Source: a virus. From it: a stretch of DNA of 48,970 nt. The notes under the pieces were generated by a model that did no database searches, was not told where the DNA came from, and saw nothing but the letters and a program-made list of their open reading frames with translations. The stretch is from IMG/VR virus record IMGVR_UViG_3300030106_005909, positions 1-48,970 of that record. One strand, given 5' to 3'. The position numbers and the translations under genes were made by a program. Shown here in pieces: positions 37,887 through 46,938 of this stretch (position 1 is its first letter; the number at the start of each line of letters is the position of its first letter).

Positions 37887-39826
37887 CTTGTGTCACCCCG
37901 ATCAATCTCAAACGACCAGGCGTTCATTCGTAACTTTGAGTCGCGCTGTTGAAAAGAGCTGCCAGTGCTATACAGTGCAACACGCAAGGAGCCATCTGTT
38001 GCCCGACACCCACCGGCCTTAGATTTAAAATAATCCACAGAGCCAATCTTCATTGTGTCTAGCGTGCCAAAGTTGAGCAACGGCGATGCGCTTGCAACGG
38101 TTGACAGCATAGACCCATCATCAAGCAGCTCAGGGGGGTACATTGATAATGGGCCTGAAAAGTCAGTCAAATCTATTTGGTGCTTCGTGGTTGCGTCAAA
38201 AACGGACCACCTTACGTCGTGGGTGTCTGCGCCTGCTGACGTGCCAACACCGCCAATAGGCTCTTCCTTTCCGCGAGCTAATATTGAAAAACGGACAGAC
38301 TGTACTCTCGCGGTGCCCATGACATTTTTATCAACCCTGCCCGTCATCCACAAAAACGGTATCCAGCTAACCATCATCGGTCCGCTGGAAACAGGCTTGT
38401 CAACAAAGCTGCCATACTTGCGTATCGTTCCAAAAGTGGCGCCGAACCCTGTGGTGAAAAGCGTCTCTTTGCCCTTATCCACCATGCTAAATCCGTCATA
38501 CATGCACGTTCCTGGTCTATACGCACCTAAATGCAATGCATCGTGCATAGCCCAAAAATAAAACCCCCCATGCTTGTAATCATAAACCAAAGTCACTGGC
38601 AGCGAGCTTGAGCCAAGGTACGTGCTATTGTCACGGCCTTCAGACGGAATAGACCACATAAGCAAGCTTCGCTCACGGTAGTGAACTGAGTTTACAAGAT
38701 TCAAGGAGTTCCTGGTCGCAGAAAAAGGCCAACCTAAAGACTTTGCTGCCGCCTTAAATGTATCTGGAACAAAATCTGGTCGCAATTCGTCAGACCAGAA
38801 CTGGTCTATCCCCACGGACACTTTCTGCGCCTTGGACCCATCAAATGCATAAATTCCGTCCCTTGCCATCCAATACAGCAAGCCGTTAGCCTGGACAATC
38901 GACCAGTGCGATACGCACCCAACACCACCATCAATCTTACGTAACTGAAAGTCTAACGCGGCGCTTCCCAAGAGGACGTACATAGACACGTCAGTAAATA
39001 TAACGAGAACGTCCTTGAAACTTGCAGCCCCCGTTATTTCCTCCCTGTCATCAGTTCTCTGAACGTGTGGAGCCTGAATATCTAACGAAGAAAACTCATC
39101 GCTAAACATAAACCAGTCAGACCCGAGTCGATAGCTACCGCCCCCTGGATCTAATACGACCCCTGGCACTAATATTTCCTCGTTGTCTACTGTGCTTGTA
39201 AAGTGAAACTGAGTGTCTTTGCCCCAGCCCATGTAGAACACCTTGTCCGCATGAGACACGGCTATAGGCCCCCTGGGCACGTTTTTTATGTAAGAAATGT
39301 TTTTTTCATTGTCTCTAAGGCAGTCCCCGCCATCTAATGCATCGTCCATGTTGGCCAGCCGAACAGTGCCATCCGGCAGCACGCAATAACAGAACCCAGG
39401 GGTAGCTATTAAGGTCGAGTCAAATGCAAACTCTGTCCCACCAGGCAATCTAATCGGCACGAAAGAACAACGGAATCCATCAAAATACCTTTCGCCCGAA
39501 AGGTCGGTCAGCACTGTGAATTTTGTTGTACCACTCCCTAAGTCATGTACGTGAGCTACCACCTTAGGTATTGAGCCAATAACAAGCTGCCCAACGGTAA
39601 TAATTCTTTTTGACTTGTCTGGGTGATCGGTAACGTGTATCTGAGCATGTTGAGGCGCAGCCGTTACAAGCTCAAACCCATCACGCTCCCGCAACTCGCC
39701 ATACGACGTGTCAACGTTAAGCATGCAGTCGGCGGTGATAGCCTCGCCCTCGGCATCTTGAAAAGCATCGCGCCACTCAAGACCCTTCAGGGGTGGGGGA
39801 AAGTGCCGGGGCCTCGCCTTTGCCAT
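37883..39826 (-). CDS. Podovirus tail nozzle / stabilisation-type protein
   Basis: A 647 aa protein following the adaptor with a TAATG overlap. It begins AKARPRHFPPPLKGLEWR and contains a beta-propeller-like series, including FKDVLVIFTDVSMYVLLG, ANGLLYWMARDGIYAFDG and KVSVGIDQFWSDEL, as in P22 gp10- and T7 gp12-like proteins that close the tail exit. Gene order (adaptor then nozzle) supports it. The family is assigned from pattern and position. Confidence 0.7.
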   Translation of the reverse strand: MAKARPRHFPPPLKGLEWRDAFQDAEGEAITADCMLNVDTSYGELRERDGFELVTAAPQHAQIHVTDHPDKSKRIITVGQLVIGSIPKVVAHVHDLGSGTTKFTVLTDLSGERYFDGFRCSFVPIRLPGGTEFAFDSTLIATPGFCYCVLPDGTVRLANMDDALDGGDCLRDNEKNISYIKNVPRGPIAVSHADKVFYMGWGKDTQFHFTSTVDNEEILVPGVVLDPGGGSYRLGSDWFMFSDEFSSLDIQAPHVQRTDDREEITGAASFKDVLVIFTDVSMYVLLGSAALDFQLRKIDGGVGCVSHWSIVQANGLLYWMARDGIYAFDGSKAQKVSVGIDQFWSDELRPDFVPDTFKAAAKSLGWPFSATRNSLNLVNSVHYRERSLLMWSIPSEGRDNSTYLGSSSLPVTLVYDYKHGGFYFWAMHDALHLGAYRPGTCMYDGFSMVDKGKETLFTTGFGATFGTIRKYGSFVDKPVSSGPMMVSWIPFLWMTGRVDKNVMGTARVQSVRFSILARGKEEPIGGVGTSAGADTHDVRWSVFDATTKHQIDLTDFSGPLSMYPPELLDDGSMLSTVASASPLLNFGTLDTMKIGSVDYFKSKAGGCRATDGSLRVALYSTGSSFQQRDSKLRMNAWSFEIDRGDTR

Positions 39827-40536
39827 TATTTTCTCCGGTAGCTTCGTACTCGGTTATTTCTTTGAGCTTGCTGAAAGTTGCCAAATGAAATCAGCTCAGA
39901 CTGTGCGGCGCTCCATAGCTGCGTGATGCTTGCTGCGTTCTGCCCTTCCTGTTTTGACAACAGCAAGTATGCACCACAGTAAGCAACAGCCTGATGCATG
40001 TGAGGGAACGTCCCGCTTAGAACCTCAACGCTGTCACTATTTAACGTAGTAGGATTCGCAGGCACGTACAGTATCTTCAGAAACCGCTCGTCATCAGGCA
40101 CAGGTGCTATGTCCATGAATTTGCCGCGCATCGAGTAGTACAACTGGCTCAAGCCACGGGCGCTGTGATATCCAGACCCATTGCAGTATGCATCGACTAG
40201 GGCAGTCTGGGATGTAGGGAGCACTTCCTGCGGCTCGTTATTAGTGCCTACTGCGCCGCTCTCATCCGTCTCCCAGACCCGTTGTATAACCATCGGCACC
40301 ACACCAAGGCCGTCTGGTGCAGACTGGCTAAGGTCTATTGACTTGGTATCGGCAGGCAAGGTGACCGAGCCTTCCGTAGAAAATATGCTTGGGTCGCGCT
40401 TTGCCAGCAAGTTGTAAACAATCTGGTTAGCGCGTGAGATTGCACGGTTGACTACGGCATCGCTAAAAAAGTCCTTGCGTGGATCATCCAGCAAGTCTCG
40501 GATCGTAGTTCTTACGTCAGCCCGCGTCTCACCCAC
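39826..40536 (-). CDS. Head-tail adaptor protein
   Basis: 236 aa if started at the GTG at 40536 (GETRADVRTTIRDLLDD), with AAAGGG upstream; a TTG at 40542 or an ATG at 40620 is possible, but the latter would overlap the previous gene by 92 bases. The N-terminal helical bundle (AVVNRAISRANQIVYNLLA) and beta middle resemble the adaptor that follows the coat region in podoviruses (P22 gp4 or T7 gp11 role). It would connect the portal to the nozzle. Confidence 0.6.
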   Translation of the reverse strand: MGETRADVRTTIRDLLDDPRKDFFSDAVVNRAISRANQIVYNLLAKRDPSIFSTEGSVTLPADTKSIDLSQSAPDGLGVVPMVIQRVWETDESGAVGTNNEPQEVLPTSQTALVDAYCNGSGYHSARGLSQLYYSMRGKFMDIAPVPDDERFLKILYVPANPTTLNSDSVEVLSGTFPHMHQAVAYCGAYLLLSKQEGQNAASITQLWSAAQSELISFGNFQQAQRNNRVRSYRRK

Positions 40537-41089
40537 GTGCAAAAACCCTTTGCGAAACTGGACGGTGATAAGAGATGCCCAGAGCGTTCGCAGCGCCCAC
40601 AGCCTTACCATGCAGGTCATACGCTAGTGCGCGGCGTTCCCTGCGTAGTGCAGCCTTAGCCATAGCGCGAGTCTTTTCTCGCTTCATCTTCAGCTCGGCT
40701 GCTGCCTGAGCACCTCCTTGGGTGCGGTCACAGGCAAGAATGTAAGTAGGCAAGCGAGGGTCGTTGATACACAGCGGAGTGTCGTACTCCCCTGGCCCAA
40801 CGTCTTCAAAAATCCCTCGCCGCCAGTGTGACCATATATTTGGCAGCTCCTCGATGTGCGACCGCTCTCGCGAACCAAAGTCGTCTTTTACCACGGTGGA
40901 CTGTACGTGAGCGATTGCCCACGCCTTGGCGTCACCGTCATAGCCAACGACCAACTTGGGATTACCGCAAAGCCGTTGAATGCGACGGCTGTGCGCTGTT
41001 TTCCAGTTGATGCCAGTGACCTTGCGATACATCTCCTGGTCGAGAGATGGCCGCAAGTCACCGCGTGTATCAAGGATAATGTTACCCAT
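40529..41089 (-). CDS. Late protein of the head-tail region, unknown
   Basis: A 186 aa protein, ATG in the TAATG overlap with the gene before. The middle is aromatic and acidic (HIEELPNIWSHWRRGIFEDV) and the end basic and Ala-rich (ALRRERRALAYDLHGKA). It sits between the coat-associated protein and the adaptor, so a head-completion role is likely. Not recognised. Confidence 0.65.
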   Translation of the reverse strand: MGNIILDTRGDLRPSLDQEMYRKVTGINWKTAHSRRIQRLCGNPKLVVGYDGDAKAWAIAHVQSTVVKDDFGSRERSHIEELPNIWSHWRRGIFEDVGPGEYDTPLCINDPRLPTYILACDRTQGGAQAAAELKMKREKTRAMAKAALRRERRALAYDLHGKAVGAANALGISYHRPVSQRVFARG

Positions 41090-41715
41090 TAGCTAGCAAC
41101 CACTACCTTTTGGGGAAGTGCAACCTTGGACTTCTGTGCGCCTGGGGTTAGTTTCGGCATAAACCAAAGTTCAAGACCAAGAAAACTAAAATCAGCGGCC
41201 CCGGAAAAGTTAGCCGCCTGTACTTGCAGCAACAATGCATCAAACTGACCGTCAGCGTCTTCAAGGCTTCCTGCGCTAATTGTGCCTGCGCTGGTTGCAT
41301 AAAATTGGCTGCTTGGGTTGCAGCTATCGCTAGGTATAGCAATGTTCAACGCAGTTTTAGAGTCTGTTTCTGCGGGCACAGCACCAAAATCACCGATTTG
41401 CTTATAAGTGACGACCGGCTGGAAGGTACCGCTGTTTGCAGTAGAAAACCAAAAGCAGCGAACAAAAATATCAGAGCTAGTGTCGATGTAGGTAGGCAAT
41501 GCCGCAAGCGTCTGTACCCGATCCCCATTATTGGCAAACTGAACACCAACTAACCCAGTGCTGCCTGCTGCATCCAGAGGCTTGTTGTTTGCTCCGGCTG
41601 CTACGATTTGTTCGGAGCCTTGTGATCCAGTAATCAGGCCGATGCCAGAAAATGAAGTAGCTGGTATAAATAGGCTCTGGTAGCCAAGCTCAATATTGTT
41701 ATTACGAATTCCCAT
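41089..41715 (-). CDS. Coat-associated (decoration-like) protein
   Basis: A 208 aa protein behind GGGAGGGG. All-beta text, with residues such as ATSFSGIGLITGSQG, SDIFVRCFWFSTAN and SFLGLELWFMP. Located just after the coat gene, it is probably a capsid decoration or cement protein. No family can be named. Confidence 0.6.
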   Translation of the reverse strand: MGIRNNNIELGYQSLFIPATSFSGIGLITGSQGSEQIVAAGANNKPLDAAGSTGLVGVQFANNGDRVQTLAALPTYIDTSSDIFVRCFWFSTANSGTFQPVVTYKQIGDFGAVPAETDSKTALNIAIPSDSCNPSSQFYATSAGTISAGSLEDADGQFDALLLQVQAANFSGAADFSFLGLELWFMPKLTPGAQKSKVALPQKVVVAS

Positions 41716-41744
41716 GTTTGCCCCTCCCAGGGTGCTGTATCTGC

Positions 41745-41797
41745 TGGAGTCAATCAGAGGGGTCGAACCTCTCCTGTAGCCCTGCCGCTAGACTGAC
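41745..41797 (-). ncRNA. tRNA-like element lacking an anticodon arm
   Basis: Read on the minus strand from 41797 to 41745: a seven-base acceptor strand GTCAGTC pairs with GATTGAC (one G-U), a four-base hairpin TAGC/GCTA with loop GGCAGG follows, then linker CAGG, then a perfect T-arm AGAGG-TTCGACC-CCTCT with canonical T-loop, then discriminator T and an encoded CCA. The D-like arm and T-arm are present but no anticodon arm exists between them. It lies between the coat stop (41836) and the next start (41715). A tRNA-end integration site is the main alternative, but the complete acceptor pairing favours a folded RNA. Confidence 0.65.
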
Positions 41798-41806
41798 TGA
41801 TGCCCA

Positions 41807-41822
41807 GGGGCCAAGCGGCCCC
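41807..41822 (-). promoter_or_regulatory. Hairpin between coat gene and tRNA-like element
   Basis: GGGGCC-GCTT-GGCCCC, a perfect six-pair stem read on the minus strand, just past the coat stop and upstream of the tRNA-like element. No T-run follows, so it is more likely an RNA-stabilising or processing stem than a terminator. Confidence 0.6.
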
Positions 41823-41835
41823 CAGACTACTTCAA

Positions 41836-43122
41836 TTATGAAGCAAATGCGAAGTTTGTCTCATCAAACTGCAAGTCTTCCAACACACCATGAGCGTTGC
41901 GCTGGTAGCAAACCAAGTTTCCGATAGTGCCGTATACAATTTCATAAGACACTCGATCAGAAACCCGCTGGAGAAGCGAGTCCGTCTCGTCGAATCCCAT
42001 AGGCACAGTCTCGCACATTGCCAAGCAATCCATGCTAAGGAATACAAGTTTACCAGGCTCGAACATATCGTCAGGTACGATAGGTACGTCGCGCTCACCA
42101 TTGTTCCAGGTTAGGAACGAACGCTCGTAGCCACCCTTGAACTTACAAGGCTCATACCGAACATCGCTAACGAGAGTGTTCGCGATTTCGTCAACCTGAG
42201 CATCGTGACCAGTTACGTAGTCAGGACGCTTGCCAGACTGAGTCTTAATGCTTCGGAAAGCCTTGTTCATAATGTCGTGCGACCACGGACGCGCTACATT
42301 GCTGTTGTCATCGACATACGCAGCCCACTGCGGGTGCGTAGAAGGGTTGATGCCGTAAATTTCCCCAACATCGTCAACAATGTGAGCAATCCCAGTGAAC
42401 TCTTGATTGTAAGCGTTTACGGTATTTGATGTACCACGAACAACAAAGTCGCCAGCCTGAATACCGCCACTGCCTGGAGCAGGTGTACCGTCAAGCGTAA
42501 TTGTGGTGGTAGTATCAATGCTCGAAATCTTGTGATTTGCCACATCGCCGGGAGTACTGCCGGTAAGGTCAGCTGCGCTACCTAGTGACACCGGCATGCC
42601 AACGCGAAGCTGAACATTTGACGAGTTGTCCTCAAGCGTAAGCTGGGGACCAGACTGACTGACAATTTTAGCCAAAAGCCCAGTGTTTAGATTACTGGTA
42701 ACCTTGTTTCCAACCAAAGCACGAGCAACTTCGTACTTTAGGTCTTCCTGCAGGTCGTCCATCTTATCGGCAAGCGCGTCAGCAAAAGCACCACGGTCAG
42801 TCTTAGATACTGCCATAAGTCGCTTAGTAAGCTGTGCGCGACCCCAAACGTCTTTTGGAAGAACCTCGCCTTTTTTGCGAGTGGCTTGTCCAGCTTGGGG
42901 TAGGGCTCCGTTTTCTCCAATAGCATGAGCGCCATAAGCGCGGCCAAGCTTTGTAGAGAAAACCAATTTCGAGCCCTCAAGCTTTACCTTCTTGGTGCCA
43001 CTCTGAAGCGCGTCGTACAGCACAACATCGCGGTTGAGCTGGTCCTTAATTCCGTCCTCATACGTCTCTTTAAGAGCTTCTGTGAACGTTGATACTGTTT
43101 CCATACCTTCTATGTTACTCAT
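41836..43122 (-). CDS. Major capsid protein
   Basis: A 428 aa protein behind AAGGAATGAAAG, right after the scaffold gene. The N-terminal helical arm (FTEALKETYEDGIKDQLNRD), the E-loop-like segment (ALPQAGQATRKKGEVLP), a long spine helix (ADALADKMDDLQEDLKYEVARALVG), an inserted beta region rich in Thr/Gly, and the C-terminal WNNGERDVPIVPDDMF fit an HK97-fold coat protein with an insertion. The order portal-scaffold-coat makes the call strong, although the exact family is not named. Confidence 0.85.
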   Translation of the reverse strand: MSNIEGMETVSTFTEALKETYEDGIKDQLNRDVVLYDALQSGTKKVKLEGSKLVFSTKLGRAYGAHAIGENGALPQAGQATRKKGEVLPKDVWGRAQLTKRLMAVSKTDRGAFADALADKMDDLQEDLKYEVARALVGNKVTSNLNTGLLAKIVSQSGPQLTLEDNSSNVQLRVGMPVSLGSAADLTGSTPGDVANHKISSIDTTTTITLDGTPAPGSGGIQAGDFVVRGTSNTVNAYNQEFTGIAHIVDDVGEIYGINPSTHPQWAAYVDDNSNVARPWSHDIMNKAFRSIKTQSGKRPDYVTGHDAQVDEIANTLVSDVRYEPCKFKGGYERSFLTWNNGERDVPIVPDDMFEPGKLVFLSMDCLAMCETVPMGFDETDSLLQRVSDRVSYEIVYGTIGNLVCYQRNAHGVLEDLQFDETNFAFAS

Positions 43123-43160
43123 CTTTCATTCCTTACTGCCCATCAACGGGCGTCAGCAGT

Positions 43161-43916
43161 TCAATCTATTCCCATGCGCTGAAGGAACGCCTCTCTAGCA
43201 TCGGCAATCGAGGTGATACGCTGCTTTTCGCCAACGCCGCCCATTCCGCTTTGTGGCAGAACGGGTGGGCTATTGGTGCCAGGGGCCGGAGCCGCTGAAG
43301 CAAACCGCCCTTTCCAGGTCGAAGTCTCTCGCTCGTGCGATTGACGAGCAATGTCGCGCACCTGTGATGCGGTGAGATTCGGGTTCTGGAAAAAGTGCAT
43401 TGCAATTTCATGCTTACTCGCATTTGGATAGTCCGCAAGCGCAGAATCTGCAAGTGACCGGTAGTGTGTACGCAGTCTAGCAGTCTCTGCCTCATGGACT
43501 TGGTTCGCCTTCCACTGAGATAATTCCGAAAGTTGTTTTTCAAGCTCTTGAGTTTTTTGCTCGAGAGGATCGATGTATTCGGGCTCAGGTTCCGGTTGCA
43601 ATGCTTTTCGCAAAGCCTCTACAGGATCTACCTGCTGCGGCTGTCGCGATTGGTGCTCAATGTACTGTTGTAACTGAGCTATTCTGGATTCGTATTCGCC
43701 TGCCTTTGTTTGAAAGTCGTTTTTCTGCGCTATTACTTGTTGAAATCGGTCATACGGCACCGGACCCGGACTAGACGAGGTATCGCCCTCGCTCGCTAAA
43801 CTAGTATCTGCCGATTCCGCAGCAACCTCCACACTTGGAGTGCTTGCTAAATCCTCACCACCTACGGCCTGCGATTCCGTACCGGAGTCTGTGCTCGTTA
43901 CGCCTTCTGCTGACAT
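43161..43916 (-). CDS. Scaffolding protein
   Basis: A 251 aa protein behind AGGGAG. Highly charged and helical: an acidic Ser/Glu-rich first 50 residues, a coiled coil (FQQVIAQKNDFQTKAGEYES, then LEKQLSELSQWKANQVHE), and a C-terminal helix (RFASAAPAPGTN to FLQRMGID). This is typical of scaffolding proteins that guide procapsid assembly and leave the head before packaging. It lies between portal and coat. Confidence 0.82.
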   Translation of the reverse strand: MSAEGVTSTDSGTESQAVGGEDLASTPSVEVAAESADTSLASEGDTSSSPGPVPYDRFQQVIAQKNDFQTKAGEYESRIAQLQQYIEHQSRQPQQVDPVEALRKALQPEPEPEYIDPLEQKTQELEKQLSELSQWKANQVHEAETARLRTHYRSLADSALADYPNASKHEIAMHFFQNPNLTASQVRDIARQSHERETSTWKGRFASAAPAPGTNSPPVLPQSGMGGVGEKQRITSIADAREAFLQRMGID

Positions 43917-43995
43917 GGTCTACTCCCTGCGCTTTGACGGAGCGCCACCCGATTAACTGGGATAACCACACACAGACCCACTGGCCTGCGTGCCT

Positions 43996-44025
43996 AAACT
44001 ACAAGGCGACAAATTTCGCTGTCAA
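43996..44025 (-). promoter_or_regulatory. Candidate late internal promoter ahead of the scaffold
   Basis: In the 144-base portal-scaffold gap, the minus strand reads TTGACA (44025-44020, perfect -35 box), an 18-base spacer, and TAGTTT (44001-43996), three of six with the -10 box. It would boost the highly expressed scaffold and coat. The same gap has the inverted repeat GACA/TGTC around 44009-44024. Confidence 0.4.
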
Positions 44026-44060
44026 AAAATTGTAAACTTATTTGCCGCCGTCGAACTGTA

Positions 44061-46274
44061 TTACATCCCTTCGGATGGCGCCATGTCAAACTCGCCAACC
44101 CCTGGACCCATAACTCCCGCGTCCTCTTCGGGTATAGCGATTTGAGTCCCGGTGTTACCGCGAGAAAGCGCAGCCATTTGCTCCATTAGCTCTGGCGGTA
44201 GTTGTGGGCCTGCTTCTGGCGGTAGGCCAAAGGCATCCATGGGTTCAGGCTGGGCCATTTGTTGTTGCGGCTGCTGAGGCTGCTGAGGCTGCTCCTGCAT
44301 AAATGGAGGCCACGCTTCAACTTGTATCGCGTCTTCATCTACGTGGGTCCACCAGGGAACACCCTGCTGCGATTGCGAGGCATAGTAATAACACCATGCA
44401 AGGTTTCGCATGAACATATTCTGTATCTCTGGGGAAAGGCGACGATATTCCGCCGACTGCATATAGTCAGTGCGCTCGTCAATCTGCACTTCCATAGAGT
44501 CAATTGCCGGATTCGGATGAATAAACGAGCCCATTTTCAGCATCTCGTTTACTTCCCTAGCATATCGCCGCTCACGACTATTATCGCCATCAATATTGTC
44601 GGTGTCGCCAAACTCTAGCATCTTGCGAAACTTAATTTGGTTCATCGGGTCTTGCGGATTACCAAATACTCCACGTTCCCACATCATAAGAAGCCGCTCT
44701 TGGCGGAATGAAAGCAGCTTGGGCAGCATAGAGCCACCCTGCATGCGGACGTCCGTAGAGGATATGTCGCTGTTAAAAAACCGAATTAGCTCACTAACAG
44801 AGTTTTTGCCCATAACCGGGATGGTGTATGGCACAGGCATCATATCGCGCCACATTGTGAGCAACATTGAGCCTACACCACATATTGCCTTTTCGACCTC
44901 TTTGACCAACGGTCCTAGCAAAGTCGCCTCGAGGTCTGTCGCCATTCCTATTGCACGGCCAGACATGTTTGATGGGATGCGACCACGAGTGAGCGAGGAC
45001 AGTCCAGATAGCTCAAAGATTGTTTCTACTGCACCATTCTTGATAACCAGATGCTCTTGAGGAAGAGGCGGGTTGACCATCGGGCGTGGAGCCGGGAAGC
45101 CTGGGTTGTATTCAACAATCTCGCCAGGCTCATTGCTAATGTAGTTGCCGTTTTTGAGCGAGCCCTCGGCTACAATCCACTTGGCCTGAGCCATCAGGTT
45201 CGCGTGCTCGCGGATATCTTTGTCTCGTTTGTTTACCTCATGCTGAGGGTCTAAAAGAGATACTGCGCGACCGTGGCCAATCATGCGGCCAGGTATCTTG
45301 CCATCTCGTATTGGGTAGAATGGCAACTTGCCAAATGGCAAATATTCCTGGTGAAACATAACCAGCCCACCAGCAATTACAGTAAACAAGCCGTTAGGAT
45401 GACGCTGTGAGGGCCTTTCATAATACTCAATGACCTCAACATGCTCAGTAAGACTTTGGGCGCTGTTTTGCGAATCTCCGCGCAGCTTGTCCATTAGCTG
45501 AACTTGAAAATGATCAAAGTTCATGCGTCGGTTGCTTTTGATGTACTTAGCCTTGCTGTACGTCTGACGTAGCACGTCGATATGTACTGTGTTGCGACTG
45601 TATGCCCAGCGGCATTTCGACCAACGCCGAGCCCCTGGGTCGAAGCCAAACTCCATGAGAGACAGCACATCCCAGTCGGGAATGCCTGTCATGCGTGGGC
45701 CTAGGTCGCCAACGGCTGTTTCTACCTGTGCTGCGACTTCCATCTCATCAAGAGTGGGTTGATACTGCTTGCCTCCTGATGCGTCCCAGTAGACCTTAAT
45801 TGCAGAAAGTCCCGTCAGCGTTGCGAGCTTTACTGCCTCTTCAATGCCATCACCAAAGTCCAGTTCCATCCACAAGTGGTCAAGCAGCTTTTCGCTTGCA
45901 CGGGCGGCCTCTTGATCATCCTCATCAGATGTGGCTGGAACTACAGTAACCGCAGGTCTGTTCTCTGTAACTTTTGCAGTTACATCATCAATGACCCGCT
46001 TCATATAATTTGTTACTGGCTGCTCTTCCCATTCCTCAAACTTAATTGAGTCATGCGTTTCTGAAGCACGGTCGTATCTTAGCCATTGCTGACCTAGGTA
46101 AAACGATATCGTGTAGTACGCCTTGCGAACATGCGGCTTTTTAAAACGCTCACACAGCTCAAACTGCTTAGTGACGTAATTTACAAGCTTGACCTCGTCC
46201 GCTGTCGGGGACCAGCTTTCGCCATTTTCGCTGTCGAAGCGAGTGTACTGATCTACAATGCCCGATGACGGCAT
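44061..46274 (-). CDS. Portal protein (P22-type)
   Basis: A 737 aa protein behind AGGAG. The N-terminus (VNYVTKQFELCERFKKPHVR, then FYLGQQWLRYD and PVTNYMKRVIDDVTAKVTEN) is characteristic of P22-type portals, as is the length. It has a helical stem region (IPSNMSGRAIGMATDLEATL) and a C-terminal Gln/Pro-rich tail (QPQQPQQPQQQMAQPEP). Twelve copies form the ring where TerL docks and to which adaptor and nozzle attach. Confidence 0.88.
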   Translation of the reverse strand: MPSSGIVDQYTRFDSENGESWSPTADEVKLVNYVTKQFELCERFKKPHVRKAYYTISFYLGQQWLRYDRASETHDSIKFEEWEEQPVTNYMKRVIDDVTAKVTENRPAVTVVPATSDEDDQEAARASEKLLDHLWMELDFGDGIEEAVKLATLTGLSAIKVYWDASGGKQYQPTLDEMEVAAQVETAVGDLGPRMTGIPDWDVLSLMEFGFDPGARRWSKCRWAYSRNTVHIDVLRQTYSKAKYIKSNRRMNFDHFQVQLMDKLRGDSQNSAQSLTEHVEVIEYYERPSQRHPNGLFTVIAGGLVMFHQEYLPFGKLPFYPIRDGKIPGRMIGHGRAVSLLDPQHEVNKRDKDIREHANLMAQAKWIVAEGSLKNGNYISNEPGEIVEYNPGFPAPRPMVNPPLPQEHLVIKNGAVETIFELSGLSSLTRGRIPSNMSGRAIGMATDLEATLLGPLVKEVEKAICGVGSMLLTMWRDMMPVPYTIPVMGKNSVSELIRFFNSDISSTDVRMQGGSMLPKLLSFRQERLLMMWERGVFGNPQDPMNQIKFRKMLEFGDTDNIDGDNSRERRYAREVNEMLKMGSFIHPNPAIDSMEVQIDERTDYMQSAEYRRLSPEIQNMFMRNLAWCYYYASQSQQGVPWWTHVDEDAIQVEAWPPFMQEQPQQPQQPQQQMAQPEPMDAFGLPPEAGPQLPPELMEQMAALSRGNTGTQIAIPEEDAGVMGPGVGEFDMAPSEGM

Positions 46275-46304
46275 AGGTCAATCTCCTAGTTTAAGTTCAA
46301 CAGC

Positions 46305-46595
46305 TTAACTTCGAGGACCAAACATTGTGAGTGCTGCACGGCCTTGGGGTGTTTGCACCCTTGCAAGAGACTGATTCATGCGTCGTGGGTCTAACTTAAA
46401 TCGACGGCTTAACTCAGCCTGAACCTTTTGTGCGAACTTTGGATTTTCAGACATAAGCTGTTCAGCCATATCTTCCATTTCATTCCGGCGCAGCTCCGCT
46501 TCAAACTGTGCATTGTCTAATTGCTCTTGGCTCATAAACCCTTTCATTTCTTCAGGGTCTTTTAATGGATTACCCATTCCATAGTGACTTGGCAT
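46305..46595 (-). CDS. Small helical late protein
   Basis: A 96 aa protein. Helical and Met/Glu-rich (EEMKGFMSQEQLDNAQFEAE), then basic (ELSRRFKLDPRRMNQSLAR). Position between terminase and portal points to a virion assembly role. Not recognised. Confidence 0.65.
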   Translation of the reverse strand: MPSHYGMGNPLKDPEEMKGFMSQEQLDNAQFEAELRRNEMEDMAEQLMSENPKFAQKVQAELSRRFKLDPRRMNQSLARVQTPQGRAALTMFGPRS

Positions 46596-46605
46596 GACTT
46601 AACTC

Positions 46606-46938
46606 CTAAACGTTTTGAATAAATTGATTTTTCTTTGGAAGCCCAGCACTTGCAACTAGCCCAATAGGATCGACAGACGCCTGCATAACAGCAATAGCCC
46701 CTGGGTCAGAAGACATGGGCGTAGATTGTTCTGCAAGTTGCATTTTCTTTTTACGCATTTCTGCTGCTTGAGCCTCTGCTTCTTCTTTCTGCAGGGCCAT
46801 CGCCTTTGCATGCTGTTCAGCCGCTTTACGACGCGCTCTTCCTGCTTGCTTTGCCTGCTCAGTCGCTGTGGCTGCTGTTGTAATACCACCAATAGCACCA
46901 GATACTAACGCACCAATTATTGCTTCTAAAATAGGCAT
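46606..46938 (-). CDS. Small protein with membrane-seeking N-terminus and coiled coil
   Basis: A 110 aa protein; its ATG overlaps the previous stop (TAATG). Residues 1-22 are a Gly/Ala-rich hydrophobic segment (LEAIIGALVSGAIGGITTAA), followed by a long charged coiled coil (QAGRARRKAAEQHAKAMALQ). Such Gly-zipper plus coiled-coil proteins are often small ejected virion proteins in podoviruses (compare T7 gp6.7/gp14 role); here inferred from shape. Confidence 0.6.
   Translation of the reverse strand: MPILEAIIGALVSGAIGGITTAATATEQAKQAGRARRKAAEQHAKAMALQKEEAEAQAAEMRKKKMQLAEQSTPMSSDPGAIAVMQASVDPIGLVASAGLPKKNQFIQNV

Noticed and set aside
41745-41797. A normal tRNA gene
   Set aside because: The piece between acceptor strand and T-arm is 18 bases and holds only one small hairpin; no anticodon arm or anticodon exists.
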